From: Bolinopsis microptera
Lineage: Eukaryota > Ctenophora > Tentaculata > Lobata > Bolinopsidae
DNA length: 64,000 nucleotides
Direction: 5' to 3'
NCBI RefSeq assembly: GCF_026151205.1
Contig: NC_087074.1
Location: forward strand, 5,642,001-5,706,000
Part shown: piece by piece, positions 25,541 to 37,670 of the stretch
Numbering within the stretch: position 1 is the first letter of the stretch
Layout of the letters: each line of letters opens with the position of its first letter
Notes under the pieces: generated by a model
Databases searched by the model: none
What the model saw: only the letters and a program-made list of their open reading frames with translations
Told to the model about the DNA's origin: nothing
Made by a program: the position numbers and the translations under genes

Positions 25541-26189
25541 AGACTCAAAGTAAAATAATGATTAATATTACCTATTTAATTCGCGTTTTTGACACCACTT
25601 GGGGGTCCAAATTTTGGGCACTAAAATTTTTATACCATGGCCAATTTTTAATTTTTTCATGGTGATTTGTAAAGCATTAAAGCATTTGACCCAGTAAAAA
25701 AAGTTTCAGTTGTATATCTTTTACGGTTTTTTTTTCAGAAAGTCGCGTTAAAGTTGATGCCGTGGTGTCAGTACAATGGTACGGACAAACAAATATCGTC
25801 TCGCTTTATATATAGTAAGATGTGGGGCATAGACTTAGAGTCACTGAGGGACAGGTATCGTTGGGCCCGAAGTTCTAAGACCCAAAGTTGCAGGTGCCAG
25901 AGGTGGTGGGGCTGACAATAATTGGGGCACGAGGTTGGTGGACCGTGGACATGCAAATTAGGTAAAAAGCAAAAGGTTGCAAAGTAACCATGATAACGAG
26001 GGTTGTTACACGCACGTGCACAGATTTGCGAGGGACATTTTGATCGGTTTTGTGGTAATTACGTTGTGTTCAGTGTGAGCTACATTTTAATCGGCTGTAT
26101 CTTCGGTTGTGACGGATATTTTTTGATCCGAGAAAAACTGACTATCAAAGAATACTATTGACCAAAACCCATAATCATGGGTAGAGTAG
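25541..26189. other. Spacer with one dispersed repeat
   Basis: AT-rich. It contains a ~150 bp copy (25800-25945) of the sequence found in both arms of the foldback element at 48210-48300 and 48775-48890. A short tandem caagattcaagactcaagat occurs at about 25517-25548. No gene seen. Confidence 0.5.
25800..25945 (+). repeat. Dispersed copy of a foldback-arm segment
   Basis: Shares agtcactgagggacaggtat, ccgaagttctaagacccaaa and gctgacaataattgggg, in order, with 48780-48885 (and inverted with 48195-48300), at clearly lower identity than those two arms share with each other. Confidence 0.85.
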
Positions 26190-26625
26190 ACCGCTGCCAG
26201 TGTCTCTCTTTCTCAAACAAAAGGAAATGATATTAATTTGATTGACCGTCTGCAAATGCAAAATGATACCGATAACGAAATCGGTCGCTCGCTTTTCCCA
26301 TTCATTTACAATTGTAATAGATTAAGAAGAACTACCCGAAGGCAGCTGTACTAGGCAATAAAGATTCAATAAACTTCAGCTAATTCACTAACTACCACCC
26401 TTACCCCGAAATACTAGGTATCGACCCGAACGCAACCCAAAGAGATTTTTACAGCATGTGATTGATGTAATTAATCGAAACTTTTTAAAAAAATTCGTAA
26501 GCCGTGAATGAATGGGAAAAGCGAGCGACCGATTTCATTCTCGATATCATTTTGCATTTGCAGACGGTCAATCAAATTGATATCATTTCCTTTTGTTTGG
26601 GAAAGAGAGACACTGACAGCGTAGG
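26190..26625. mobile_element. Foldback MITE with ~120 bp inverted ends
   Basis: The left arm 26190-26310 (gccagtgtctctctttctca through gaccgtctgcaaatgcaaaa and cggtcgctcgcttttcccat) is repeated inverted at 26505-26625 with few mismatches around a ~195 bp centre. There is no open frame. Exact ends and target duplication could not be fixed. Confidence 0.75.
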
Positions 26626-27320
26626 GCCTGTCGTGATATCATGGATCGCTTAGGTTCCACCAGGATCTGGTAGTCCTCATAATTCTGCGGCCTCTATGTA
26701 TCGTCATCTCGCACAACTCCTTAAAGTTAAGGATCTTGTGAGTTTGGCATGTGAAAATTTGCAGCCTTCCAGACATTGATTGGGTCAACGAGGTGTCGTA
26801 CGTCACCTCAAGATCGGGTGACAGGGGGCCGGCTGACCAGGCCAGAACCCAATTGATTGGGTCTGAGGTCACGTGATTATGAGCCTGAGGTCACTTGACT
26901 ATCACCATGCAGAGCTTGTTCTCTGAGCTCAAGTTACTTGATCAGGCCTTATATGGAATAATATAGTGTATCGCGTGTAATTGGATCCAATTATAGGAGC
27001 TGCGCAATTATCGCAGCATATTCATTTCACCTTCTGAAACCCAGCATGCAGCTGGGTCAGAGATTTTAAAATAGAAGGATTATTTGTTAATGAAAATCGA
27101 GGTGAAAATCATGAATGTCATGTATGTTACTATAAGCTAAGCGCCTGAGCGGCTTATCGGGTGGCACTGGTCTCTCTGCCGAATCTCAGTAATTGTAAAC
27201 AACGACGCCTCAGCCAATGAGCGGGCTTACGAAGGAAATATCTCGAGTTGAGAAGACGAACAATTTTTTTCCAAATATTTGCTAAAGATTAACGAATACG
27301 GATATCAACCAATATCGAAA
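26626..27320. other. No gene recognised
   Basis: It includes a segment at 26690-26800 (catctcgcacaactccttaa and following) that is weakly repeated at 38340-38420, so part of this is a dispersed repeat. The small palindrome aattggatccaatt sits at about 26980. Confidence 0.4.
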
Positions 27321-27324
27321 AGGA

Positions 27325-27582
27325 CTACCAAGCTTGAGCGAGCATGCTGTCTCTTTTACACAAAAACTCAGTTGCAGTCTTGAACGGTGCGAGAGTCTTG
27401 GTAATGTCTTTAGCTAAGTCAGTCTCTCCTGCATCCAGTTTTAGGTTACCTAGCTCCAAGTCATCTAAAATTCCGTGCACTACATCAGTTATCCGGTCAT
27501 ATCTCTCCAACATAATGCACAGCCAGCTCCAACGGGTTTTGTAGTTTCGTTGCAGTCTGAGTTCCTTTCCGTGCTTCAACAA
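27325..27582 (-). pseudogene. hAT transposase fragment 1
   Basis: An 85-codon minus-strand frame contains KTRWSWLCIMLERYDRI followed by an acidic helix and DITKTLAPFKTATEFL. This is the TRWxSxxxMLER...L.PF..AT.. pattern of hAT-superfamily transposases (the segment after the catalytic core insertion). It lacks the N-terminal BED finger and the C-terminal dimerisation domain, so it is a fragment. A related copy lies at 30208-30430. Confidence 0.75.
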
Positions 27583-28515
27583 ACAACACTAACTACGTCT
27601 GACCATACAACCTATAAGTTACCTACTACATTCGATTTAATGCAACATTTCAATTTTCACTGCCACAAATTCATACACACATACCATCATACTGAATATT
27701 ATGCTAGCATTAGCACTGGGTTTTAACTGAGAAATAGATTCGAAAAATATGTTAAATGTTGGCCATTTTACCGTAATAAAAATTTGTTAATTATCGCGAT
27801 AAGTGTCGAAAATTTTCGCGATAATCAATAATGATTTTTGGGAAATTATCGCCGATGATATCGGTTGGCAACCTTAATATTGATAGCTTTGAGCAACTAA
27901 AGTTCGTGGCTTTCAAGTGTCACCATACTTTAACTACACTAGTGAATTTTATAAATTCATAACGTAAAACCTACAAGACGACATGAAAATAGGGTTAAGT
28001 TTGACATAATTTCCCGAGCTTACCAAGTTCTACCATGTGTCAGGAGCCGTTGGGACGTTTAATGTAAATAGTCCACCCCGGGTTTGACCAGGTGAAATCT
28101 GAATCCACCGCGGTAGTATCGGTTGTTATCTATTATACGTTTAATAATCACTGTTCTAACAGTGACCTGTTACTCTGGTCGGCACCTCTGCTGCATCTGC
28201 ATGATATCTGCAAATGAGAAACTGAGAGGATGCACGTGAAGTCGTGAACGCTAACAGGGTGCATGTCAGCACATGACCCATGAAGCAAAGTCTTAGTTGC
28301 CTGCTTAAAGTTCTTCCTCATTTATCGTTTTAGTTGAAAATTCCATTTTTAATCAATCTTCAGTCAGAACTTTAAACCAGGTGAAGCGATCCATAATTGG
28401 CATCCGTACGGCAAATATAAAGTGGTGTAAAGCGTTTATACACACGTTCTGTTACACACAGTTTTAGCTTCTTTGTTAACAATAGCCTCGTGATCCTAAG
28501 GAGAAGCCCAGTTGA
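27583..28515. other. No gene recognised
   Basis: AT-rich spacer. The segment 27870-28030 (gatagctttgag, aaagttcgtgg and onward to cccgagctta) is repeated in diverged form at 29985-30185. Two small ttatcgcgataa-type palindromes are near 27790-27830. Confidence 0.4.
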
Positions 28516-29126
28516 CGCGTCGGCGTAGCAGGGTATTTTGGTTCAAGACTTTAAATTAGAATCGCAAAATTACTTTCGGTTTCATTTTTAAAAGCATCCA
28601 CTTTGACAAAGCATAACTCGCCATCAACCCCCCCTCCCCCTCTCTTTGCAGCTTCTCGGCTATCTCATAAATTTATGACGCGTCGGCGTAGCAGGGTATT
28701 TTGGTTCAAGACTTTAAATTAGAATCGCAAAATTAGCCGTATTATTCCTCCAAACTTACGACTGAGATTAGCCCTTAAAATACAGCTTACACTTTTTACC
28801 TTATGATTGGGTCGTTATTCTAAAAAAAATTGTCAAGAAGTGTGGCTCACCGGTCACTTAACGTCACTTATAGCGACCAAGGTCTGCGACTGGCTGCAAC
28901 AGGTGCATATGATCTGTGACACGAGATATCCTTGTGTTTGGCTTGTACTAACTCTAATTGGGTATTTCGTCACAAGTCATGCGACTCGATATATACATAA
29001 ACCAATACAACGAGCAGTTTAAAGACTTTCGGTTTCATTTTTAAAAGCATCCACTTTGACAAAGCATAACTCGCCATCAACCCCCCCCCTCCCCCTCTCT
29101 TTGCAGCTTCTCGGCTATCTCATAAA
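28516..29126. repeat. Tandem duplication, second copy split by ~290 bp
   Basis: The first copy is 28516-28672, made of block A (gacgcgtcggcgtagcaggg to cgcaaaatta) and block B (ctttcggtttcatttttaaa to ctcggctatctcataaa). Block A recurs at 28677-28735 and block B at 29026-29126, with 290 bp of unrelated sequence between. The two A copies, and the two B copies, are nearly identical apart from one or two bases in a C-rich run. Confidence 0.88.
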
Positions 29127-30207
29127 CCCAGGAAACCTTACTGGCTAGCGATATTACTACAGGGTGATCGCCTTTTCAAAGCTTGTTGAGCTCCGCGCGC
29201 GCTCGTAAGTTCATTGCATTTGCACGCTTCAAACATTCCAAAGATGCAATTGTACTGCGTACCACGTGATACGATTCAGCCAATCAGAGAACAACAATCT
29301 GCAAAGTTATAGCTGCGCAGTTTTATAAGGCCTAAAATATGACTTTTCGCGATAATTAAAAATCTACGTTGTTTTTAAGTTTCCCCCTGGGGGGAAACGT
29401 TATTTTTACAAGGCGAACATTTTGTTGAAAACCATACGTTTCTATCTCTTTTACTTCCAAAGTTAGGCCCCTACCAGTAAGGTTTCCTGGGATATTTCCA
29501 CTTTTGTTAAAGGTTCGCTGAGACCTATCGACGGGGCATGTTTTTCATTTTCTTATTGTCCTGGTTTGTTGACCAGCCTCATAGAGCTAGCTCTGTGAGG
29601 CTGGTCAACATACCAACAATTTATTGCATATTTTTTACACGCTAACCTAACCATCTGATGGGCATATTGATTATCATGACATAAATGTTATTTATAATGA
29701 ATCTGGTTACTACATTAAAACCCCAATTTAACGTGGAATTTGGACGTGTCACAGTTCAAATTTAAGTGAGCCACCCTGTCAGGCTGTCAATAGCTGTCTA
29801 GGAGCTAGTCGGCTCGTAAATGTAAAAACCGCCGGATATGACCGGTGCCGGGGTTTCTCATAATGATCATAGTTCCATACCTCTGTACCTATTCCCACGA
29901 TGGAAATCCTATTTTGATTCACGGCCGTGATGAATGGATTTCCAGTAGATTTCATTCGAAGTCGAATCACTTTGGGCTTATCTTGATAGCTTTGAGCTAT
30001 AATTGTAAACCAATTCTCACTAACTATCGGACGATTTACGTACTAAAGTTCGATAACGAAAGTTCGTGGTTTTCGAATGTCACTATACTACTATACTAAT
30101 GAACGTTACAAATTCGAGATCCTGGTGGAACTTACTGCAGGTGGACATGACAAGGATTAAGTTTGACCCATTTCCCCGAGCTAACTGTCAATAAACTTAA
30201 TAATAAC
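29127..30207. other. No gene recognised
   Basis: It includes a 40 bp near-perfect palindrome (29567-29606) and a diverged repeat of 27870-28030 at 29985-30185. The short open frames show no family features. Confidence 0.4.
29567..29606. repeat. 40 bp near-perfect palindrome
   Basis: Arms ttgaccagcctcatagagct and agctctgtgaggctggtcaa are reverse complements with one mismatched pair and no spacer, centred on the agct/gctagc core. It could extrude as a cruciform or fold as a hairpin RNA. There is no T run to suggest a Pol III terminator. Confidence 0.85.
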
Positions 30208-30430
30208 TTTTGCTTGAGCGAGCATGCTGTCTCTTTTATACAAAAACTCAGTTACAGTCTTGAACGGTGCGAGAGTCTTGGTAATGTCTTTAGCTAAGTC
30301 AGTCTCTCCTAGTGCATCCAGTTTTAGATTGCCTAGCTCCAAGGCAGGCAATCATGCACTGCATCAGTTATCTGGTCATATCTCTCCAACATACTGCAAA
30401 GCGAGCTCCAACGGGTTTTGTAGTAGTTTT
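30208..30430 (-). pseudogene. hAT transposase fragment 2
   Basis: A second copy of the 27325-27582 segment (shared ttgagcgagcatgctgtctc and ggtgcgagagtcttggtaat), diverged by substitutions and small indels, including a three-base insertion near 30310 and a rearranged stretch near 30345, so the transposase frame is broken. Confidence 0.75.
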
Positions 30431-32765
30431 TGGGGGCAAGTTAATCAGGTAGACTGATTGGGTTTTTAATTATTTTCCCAAGCTACCCTGTCTAGGAAAA
30501 GTCCAAATCGGGTTCAGTTGTCCGGTAGCTGATTCGACACCCACCGCACTTATTTGTTGTCTCTGGGATTGATGCAGAAAGAGCAGCATCACTAAACAGT
30601 AAGCATACATTATTAACGTCATCACTGATGATGGTACTGGAAGTTTACTTTTTAATTTGGTAATTTCTAACACGATTACTAGTCAAATTATGAAAATTGA
30701 CATGGGCGTTATTAGCATGATCATTATGTGCATTTGTACTTTTGGAATTTGTACATACCTTCTATGTTAATTTGTCCATGAGTATGAAACTTGATCTTTG
30801 AAAAAAGTACCGTACGTTTTTATTCAAATTTGTTAATGCTATTCATATATCAGTGCATATACAATATATGCACATATATATTATATAACTTAAGTTTTGT
30901 GAGACTAAATTACTTAAATATATCCCAACTAAAGATCGTCAAGTCTCAACTCATAATGATTTAAATTATCATTATTCGTTATCTTGTTTTTTGGTGATCC
31001 TTGAATGAATTCCGTCAGTCTCCTTCAGACGTAACCCTCTTTCATATTTGTTCTATTCGTTCATATTTGATCTATAGTATCCGGCCATCTACAACATTGT
31101 TATCTGCTAATTATAAACCCCAACGTCAACGAGCAATAAGTTATCAGCGGTATATTATCACATGGCTCAGCAGGCTGATTGTCATTGAGGTCGCGCCCGG
31201 TACCGGCCACACAACGTAACAAATATTGAGATGATTGAAATGGAGCTAGAGTTTAATACCCAAACGTTGTATTCCATTGTTGATCCAACATTGTTCCCGC
31301 CCAATTTTCAACATGGTTCAGTCTCATCAGTTATTGTTTGGGTTCATGTTGTTGTTGTAACATCTTAGTATTGTTAGCTTTTGGAAAGCACGTTTCTGAT
31401 TAATGACGCGGTGGGCATAACACGTGCAGTCCCTCAGCGACAATGTCCTGATCACGATTTTACGGCTGGTTGTTCCACCTTGTTTTTAAAATGATACTAT
31501 TAGATCTCATACTCTGTAGCCTCTGGAGTTAATAATGATATACTCTGGAGTCTGGAGTGTTGCGAATATTTAGGTTGTTTTTACCATTAACACAACAATA
31601 TAAATGTAGAAGTAGATGGAATGAACATAACGAAATGATATAACACTTGCATTAGTGTCCACAGTCTTCCGAGGTAACATTGTTCAATTCTATTTAAAAT
31701 AATTTGTTTCAAATTCGTATTTTTTTGTATCGCATTCAAGAAGTGTTAAACAAGTTACGGTCCTTTTTTGAAGCAACTGAGCGAGTTTGGTAAGGCTGGT
31801 AAGTGGTTGTAAAAATAATAATAATATGTGACCAAACGGACCAAATATACATTTTATGCGTCAGTTTACAGTTTGAAATTTGGACAAAAGGCACGGTTCA
31901 AGCACGTACTTTAATTGTACATTGTAATAAATTGACGTTGAAATCTGTCTTACAATCGTTAGCCTTCTCGAAACCTTCATTTGTGTCGTCCTGTCTGCAT
32001 TTCAAATAAGTAAAGATATCATGAATCTAGTTATTGCATGCACTTCAGAGTACCAGAGTGAGACAAGTATCTATTTTAACTTTATCTGAGCTGACTTCCC
32101 TGTTCACTGCTCAATTGGAAAACATAAGCAATGTTCTTTATAGCGTCCCGGTCGTATAATTGCTGCATATGAACATTTAAGCAAGACCATGTAATTTTAG
32201 CCAGGAATTTCTGTAGGAGGCCGTTGTTCGCCGCCATCACATTACATGTTATATCAATTCTGTGTGTTGAGCTCGAAATAAATGCGATATAAATGGTGCT
32301 TTCTGTCCAGGTTTATCAAACAGACTCAATAGTATAGGAAAGACGAATATTCTCAAAGAGCCCTGAGGCGAATGCTGTTCATCGGTCATAATTATCACGG
32401 ACATTGCTTTCACGCTGAAGACCTCAGCGTGAATAATTAAGTCCGTGAAAATAATGTCTGTGGCATTAATCCCTAATTCATAATTGAGACATGTGGTTGT
32501 CCTGAAGCTAGTAAAGCTAGTAAAATCTGTTTTGGTTCAGCGCAGCCCAAACTAGCACCTGATTTTGGTACACACTAGCGATACCAAATACAAAAATCTG
32601 GTAGAACGAATCACGGCCGATGGTACGATAAAATGCGGTGTAAGGTTAGGCTACCGTCAATAGCGCGATAATTCCGCACCCACCGCATCATGAGAAGTGT
32701 TATAAATTAGAGAAGAGAACCGATCAAATTATCGATTCATGTACATATAATCATGTACTCTATAA
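30431..32765. other. No gene recognised
   Basis: AT-rich spacer of 2.3 kb. Structures seen: an AT-rich palindromic stretch at 30850-30890 (tgcatatacaatatatgca) and a stem-loop at 32396-32449 in which tcacggac and tcacgctga pair with gtccgtga and tcagcgtga. Confidence 0.4.
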
Positions 32766-32769
32766 TTAT

Positions 32770-32995
32770 AATTCGACACGCACTATAGTTCGACAACTTA
32801 AGTTCGCCAGATATCACCCCTGTCGAACTTTAGTACGTGTCGAACTACAGTTAACCTAATACGTGTCGAACTACAGTTAACCTAATACGTGTCGAACTAC
32901 AGTTAACCTAATACGTGTCGAACTACAGTTAACCTAATACGTGTCGAACTCCAGTTAACCTAATACGTGTCGAACTACAGTTAACCTAGTACGGA
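32770..32995. repeat. 26 bp satellite, short left block
   Basis: About six units of the tacgtgtcgaactacag-ttaacctaa repeat (32838-32995), mostly the acag variant. It is preceded at 32770-32837 by non-tandem relatives (cgacacgcactatagttcg, gtcgaactttagtacgtgtc). It is followed at 32996-33050 by an ~11 bp tandem of acggaattaa, then by the LINE segment. Confidence 0.92.
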
Positions 32996-33417
32996 ATTAA
33001 ACGGAATTAAATTAAACGGAATTAAACGGAATTAAACGGAATTAAACGTAAAGTTGTCGGATATGGCACTAACACCATCGTCTCGACTATACATGAATGA
33101 ATAACATATCTAGAGTAAGTAAAATTCGAGATTCAAGAATCATGAAAATTTAAAACAAAATCACTTAAAATTTAACTCCCGTACAAACAACCGAAATAGA
33201 AAAAATTGCTGAAATAATAATTTAACATAAGAGGAAGTAGTAAAAGGCAACTTCAATGGTCACTAAACTGCGATATTAGTATTCGAGTCCACAAAAGACA
33301 CATTCATACTCAAACAGTCCTCCCACTCACAGTCACAACGTACTGGAAACAGTAATCACTAGTGTTCCATGCTCGTACAACAGATCGTGAAATCTGCATA
33401 ATGATGGTTGATCTGTA

Positions 33418-33939
33418 TTATGTCTGTTGAGTTGGTAGTCCTGATGGGGTGACAGGCAGTATTGGCGTCTTTTTCGGGTTCCTGATGCGGTGACAGTTGC
33501 AAAGGAATTTGCCCAGTTCTTGTACATGGGCAGAATTCATGATAGCTCCGTATTCCTTGAGCAGCAAAAGACTCTTAAGGTTTTCCGACAGTGAGAGTCT
33601 CGCTGAGTGGTACATTGGACATTCAGTGAGGCAGTGTTCTTCATTTTCAATGATTGTTCCTTCGAAAAAGGGGAGATATTCTAAGCCTTGAACGTTATCC
33701 TTGTTGCAGCAGAATCTGCAGGCTCTCGTCCACGTTCCAGTTTCTTTTATGTATCTCCCTCTCTCAATAAGAAGGTCATGGCTACTGGAGCGGATTTTTG
33801 CTATGTGCATGCGACATTGACTATTCTTTAGATTGAGATACTGCTCCTCTCCGAATACCTGTTTGATAGTGCAGTAAAATTGCATTTTCTTTTGGGATGC
33901 TAAATCTGTTCTCCAATCTTTTACAAAGTGATCAACCAA
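33418..33939 (-). pseudogene. LINE RT C-terminal fragment, 173 codons, inside the satellite
   Basis: A minus-strand open frame with the C-terminal zinc-knuckle region of LINE RT proteins: an N-terminal helix-rich stretch (FVKDWRTDLASQKKMQFY), CRMHIAKIRSSSHDLLIERG as the usual RISxHxLxIExGRY block, then CRFCCNK ... ENEEHCLTECPMYHSAR and a terminal QELGKFLCNCHRIRN helix. The reverse-transcriptase catalytic core is absent. It shares this architecture with the fossil at 23520-25540. It lies between two blocks of the same 26 bp satellite, so it inserted into, or was captured by, the array. No clean target duplication was seen. Confidence 0.82.
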
Positions 33940-34036
33940 ATTTCCATGTGCAGTTGAGGTCGTTCCTTCTGCTCTGTGTTGGTCGCATCGAGCGAATTTG
34001 GCCGCTGTGGATTCAGACTGAGCGATCGAGTTCCAT

Positions 34037-35905
34037 GTCGTGTCGAACTCCAGTTAACCTAATACGTGTCGAACTCCAGTTAACCTAGTACGTGTCGAAC
34101 TCCAGTTAACCTAATACGTGTCGAACTCCAGTTAACCTAGTACGTGTCGAACTACAGTTAACCTAGTACGTGTCGAACTCCAGTTAACCTAATACGTGTC
34201 GAACTCCAGTTAACCTAATACGTGTCGAACTCCAGTTAACCTAGTACGTGTCGAACTCCAGTTAACCTAATACGTGTCGAACTACAGTTAACCTAGTACG
34301 TGTCGAACTCCAGTTAACCTAATACGTGTCGAACTCCAGTTAACCTAATACGTGTCGAACTCCAGTTAACCTAGTACGTGTCGAACTCCAGTTAACCTAA
34401 TACGTGTCGAACTCCAGTTAACCTAGTACGTGTCGAACTCCAGTTAACCTAGTACGTGTCGAACTCCAGTTAACCTAATACGTGTCGAACTCCAGTTAAC
34501 CTAATACGTGTCGAACTCCAGTTAACCTAATACGTGTCGAACTCCAGTTAACCTAATACGTGTCGAACTCCAGTTAACCTAATACGTGTCGAACTCCAGT
34601 TAACCTAATACGTGTCGAACTCCAGTTAACCTAATACGTGTCGAACTCCAGTTAACCTAGTACGTGTCGAACTCCAGTTAACCTAATACGTGTCGAACTC
34701 CAGTTAACCTAGTACGTGTTGAACTCCAGTTAACCTAATACGTGTCGAACTCCAGTTAACCTAATACGTGTCGAACTCCAGTTAACCTAGTACGTGTCGA
34801 ACTCCAGTTAACCTAATACGTGTCGAACTCCAGTTAACCTAGTACGTGTCGAACTCCAGTTAACCTAATACGTGTCGAACTCCAGTTAACCTAGTACGTG
34901 TTGAACTCCAGTTAACCTAATACGTGTCGAACTCCAGTTAACCTAATACGTGTCGAACTCCAGTTAACCTAGTACGTGTCGAACTTTAGTTAACCTAATA
35001 CGTGTCGAACTCCAGTTAACCTAGTACGTGTTGAACTCCAGTTAACCTAATACGTGTCGAACTACAGTTAACCTAATACGTGTCGAACTCCAGTTAACCT
35101 AGTACGTGTTGAACTCCAGTTAACCTAATACGTGTCGAACTACAGTTAACCTAATACGTGTCGAACTACAGTTAACCTAATACGTGTCGAACTCCAGTTA
35201 ACCTAGTACGTGTCGAACTCCAGTTAACCTAGTACGTGTCGAACTCCAGTTAACCTAATACGTGTCGAACTCCAGTTAACCTAATACGTGTCGAACTCCA
35301 GTTAACCTAATACGTGTCGAACTCCAGTTAACCTAATACGTGTCGAACTCCAGTTAACCTAATACGTGTCGAACTCCAGTTAACCTAATACGTGTCGAAC
35401 TCCAGTTAACCTAATACGTGTCGAACTCCAGTTAACCTAGTACGTGTCGAACTCCAGTTAACCTAATACGTGTCGAACTCCAGTTAACCTAATACGTGTC
35501 GAACTCCAGTTAACCTAGTACGTGTCGAACTCCAGTTAACCTAATACGTGTCGAACTCCAGTTAACCTAGTACGTGTTGAACTCCAGTTAACCTAATACG
35601 TGTCGAACTCCAGTTAACCTAATACGTGTCGAACTCCAGTTAACCTAGTACGTGTCGAACTCCAGTTAACCTAATACGTGTCGAACTCCAGTTAACCTAG
35701 TACGTGTTGAACTCCAGTTAACCTAATACGTGTCGAACTACAGTTAACCTAATACGTGTCGAACTACAGTTAACCTAATACGTGTCGAACTCCAGTTAAC
35801 CTAGTACGTGTCGAACTACAGTTAACCTAATACGTGTCGAACTACAGTTAACCTAATACGTGTCGAACTACAGTTAACCTAGTACGTGTCGAACTACAGT
35901 ACGTG
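34037..35905. repeat. 26 bp satellite, main block, ~72 copies
   Basis: Units of tacgtgtcgaactccag-ttaacctaa in strict 26 bp register over 1.87 kb. Two sites vary among units: ccag/acag and aata/agta. A rare variant with ttgaac instead of tcgaac occurs at 34719, 34901, 35031, 35109, 35577 and 35707. The gaps are 182, 130, 78, 468 and 130 bp, all exact multiples of 26, so no indel has accumulated. Every unit contains gttaac and an acgt core. Confidence 0.96.
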
Positions 35906-35935
35906 TCGAACTTGAGTTCGTGTACACGTCATAGT
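35906..35935. repeat. Right edge of satellite: MULE-like terminal sub-repeats
   Basis: The last units lose the ggttaac insert and become cgaactacagtacgtgtcg then aacttgagttcgtgtacacg, which is the inverse of the motif group at 40321-40378. Confidence 0.7.
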
Positions 35936-37665
35936 ATACAGGTTGGGCCAAAAGTCAGTGGGCATACGTTGGCCTTAATAGCTCCGCCGTGCTTTATATT
36001 TGAGAGCTGTTGCTTTGCAGATGGCATACTGTACTTACTGGTTCGATAATATTTTAGTCAGATTGTGGTCTGGGAGGCTATAGTTATACCCAATTTACAA
36101 CTGAAAAGTCGTTTTAATCTTTAAGATGCAGCATATTTCTAGCTCTCACTGCATGTACCCAGGTCAATATAGAACTAGAAGCACTCCAAAAATTCAATTA
36201 TGATAGCGTCAGAGAGAATCTGCAACTTTCACTGACCAAATACAGTATTATTCTACTGTTCTTTCGACCGACTTTTTAATCAACATACTTAAATGTGTTG
36301 ATTAAACCGATCTTTCGACCGATGAAGACACATATGCGTGAAATTGAAAATTCGTCTTAAAATATTATAGCGTTAATATATATGCTCTCATGCCATTTTT
36401 AGCCTTAAATATGTCTCAGCAGTCAGCATCACAATATTAATGTGTAGTAAATTGATTAAAGATTTTGCTCGATATATTATATTATATAATATATCAAGCA
36501 ATGTCTATACGAAAACTTTGATTGGTCTACATTTGACATATTTTTAAAATATCGAATTGAGTCATGAGCATAGATTCTCACTCGTATTTTGTACCCCTCT
36601 CCTTCTTGAAGAGGGGTAAGTAACGCTAAAGTTGAGAAAAATTATGAAAATAGCAATTTTCAGTGATTTTAGTGATTTTCTGTGGATTTGGGCGTAGTCC
36701 CACGTGTACAAGTTTTAAAGTTTAGTCAACAAATTTCATTCCCGCTTCTGGAACTTTCCGACAAACTTCACTAATGACCAGGGTCTGCGATATCCTGACT
36801 GGTCAAATAGCATCAGTTAACTCTTGGAATACTCAGCCAAGGTTCACGACAAAATTACAGATATTTAGCTTTTCAGACTAGTTATTAGTATTTAAGATAA
36901 GTTAAATAATTTTAAATACTAGTAACTAGCCTGAGAATATGTTTTATGTTTTCTTATGGCCTGGGCGAGAATTAAAATGAGTATTTTCTATCTTTTCCTT
37001 TATGCTTTTAATCATGAAATTCTAGTTAAATTATCTAGTGTGTTATATCCTGCCTGATTAAACAAAATTTGCCCCACATTTTTGCACAAAAAGGCCGCAC
37101 TCAAGCCGCTAAATTCGCTTAACTCGCCAAATTTGTCAGGAAGCAATTTGAGACATGAGTGCGGGATCGAACTATTTGTAAAATTTTGCCGCACTTATAT
37201 GTCGCCTATAAGAAGCAACATGTAGGTGCGGTAATTTTTGTATGTTGCCACTTTTTCGGCAACATATAACTATTACAAATATTTTTTGATATTGCTTTTA
37301 TCATGTTTTTTTACTGTAATATTATAGTATTTTGTACATTGATTAAGTATATTTTGACATTCCCATATTTTTTAAGAACCAGATACAGTTTAAAGGATCT
37401 ACTGCTAAGATAAGAGATAATTTATAAGATCATTGTAAATGCGGGAAATGGATTCTAATTGTAACGAGTCGGAACCCTTTGCCAAAAATGATGAACTGGA
37501 GAATAAACAGTATACAAAAAGGGGGGAAACAGATCCTACAATCCAGGTACACTAGTTGTCAGTTTTATTCTTAATCTATAGATTGATTATTATTGTTATT
37601 GTCAAAAATTCAGATCTTATATGGATATCCATAGATCTGAATTTTGGACAATTCTCAAGCTAAGT
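35936..37665. other. No gene recognised
   Basis: AT-rich. It contains an AT palindrome (about 36466-36500, ctcgatatatta and its inverse), an inverted pair actagttattagtatttaa/ttaaatactagtaactag at 36877-36931, a tatgttgcc/ggcaacata hairpin at 37241-37266, and a palindrome around aaaattcagatc at 37606-37645. A 60-codon minus frame at 37012-37194 has no recognised domain. Confidence 0.45.
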
Positions 37666-37670
37666 CTAGT

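Noticed and set aside
32396-32449. Stem-loop as a possible microRNA or terminator
   Set aside because: The stem is interrupted and there is no related copy or expression evidence. Hairpins of this size are common in AT-rich spacers.
34037-35905. CRISPR-like array (regular short repeats)
   Set aside because: The repeats are contiguous with no unique spacers and lie in an animal genome. It is a satellite.
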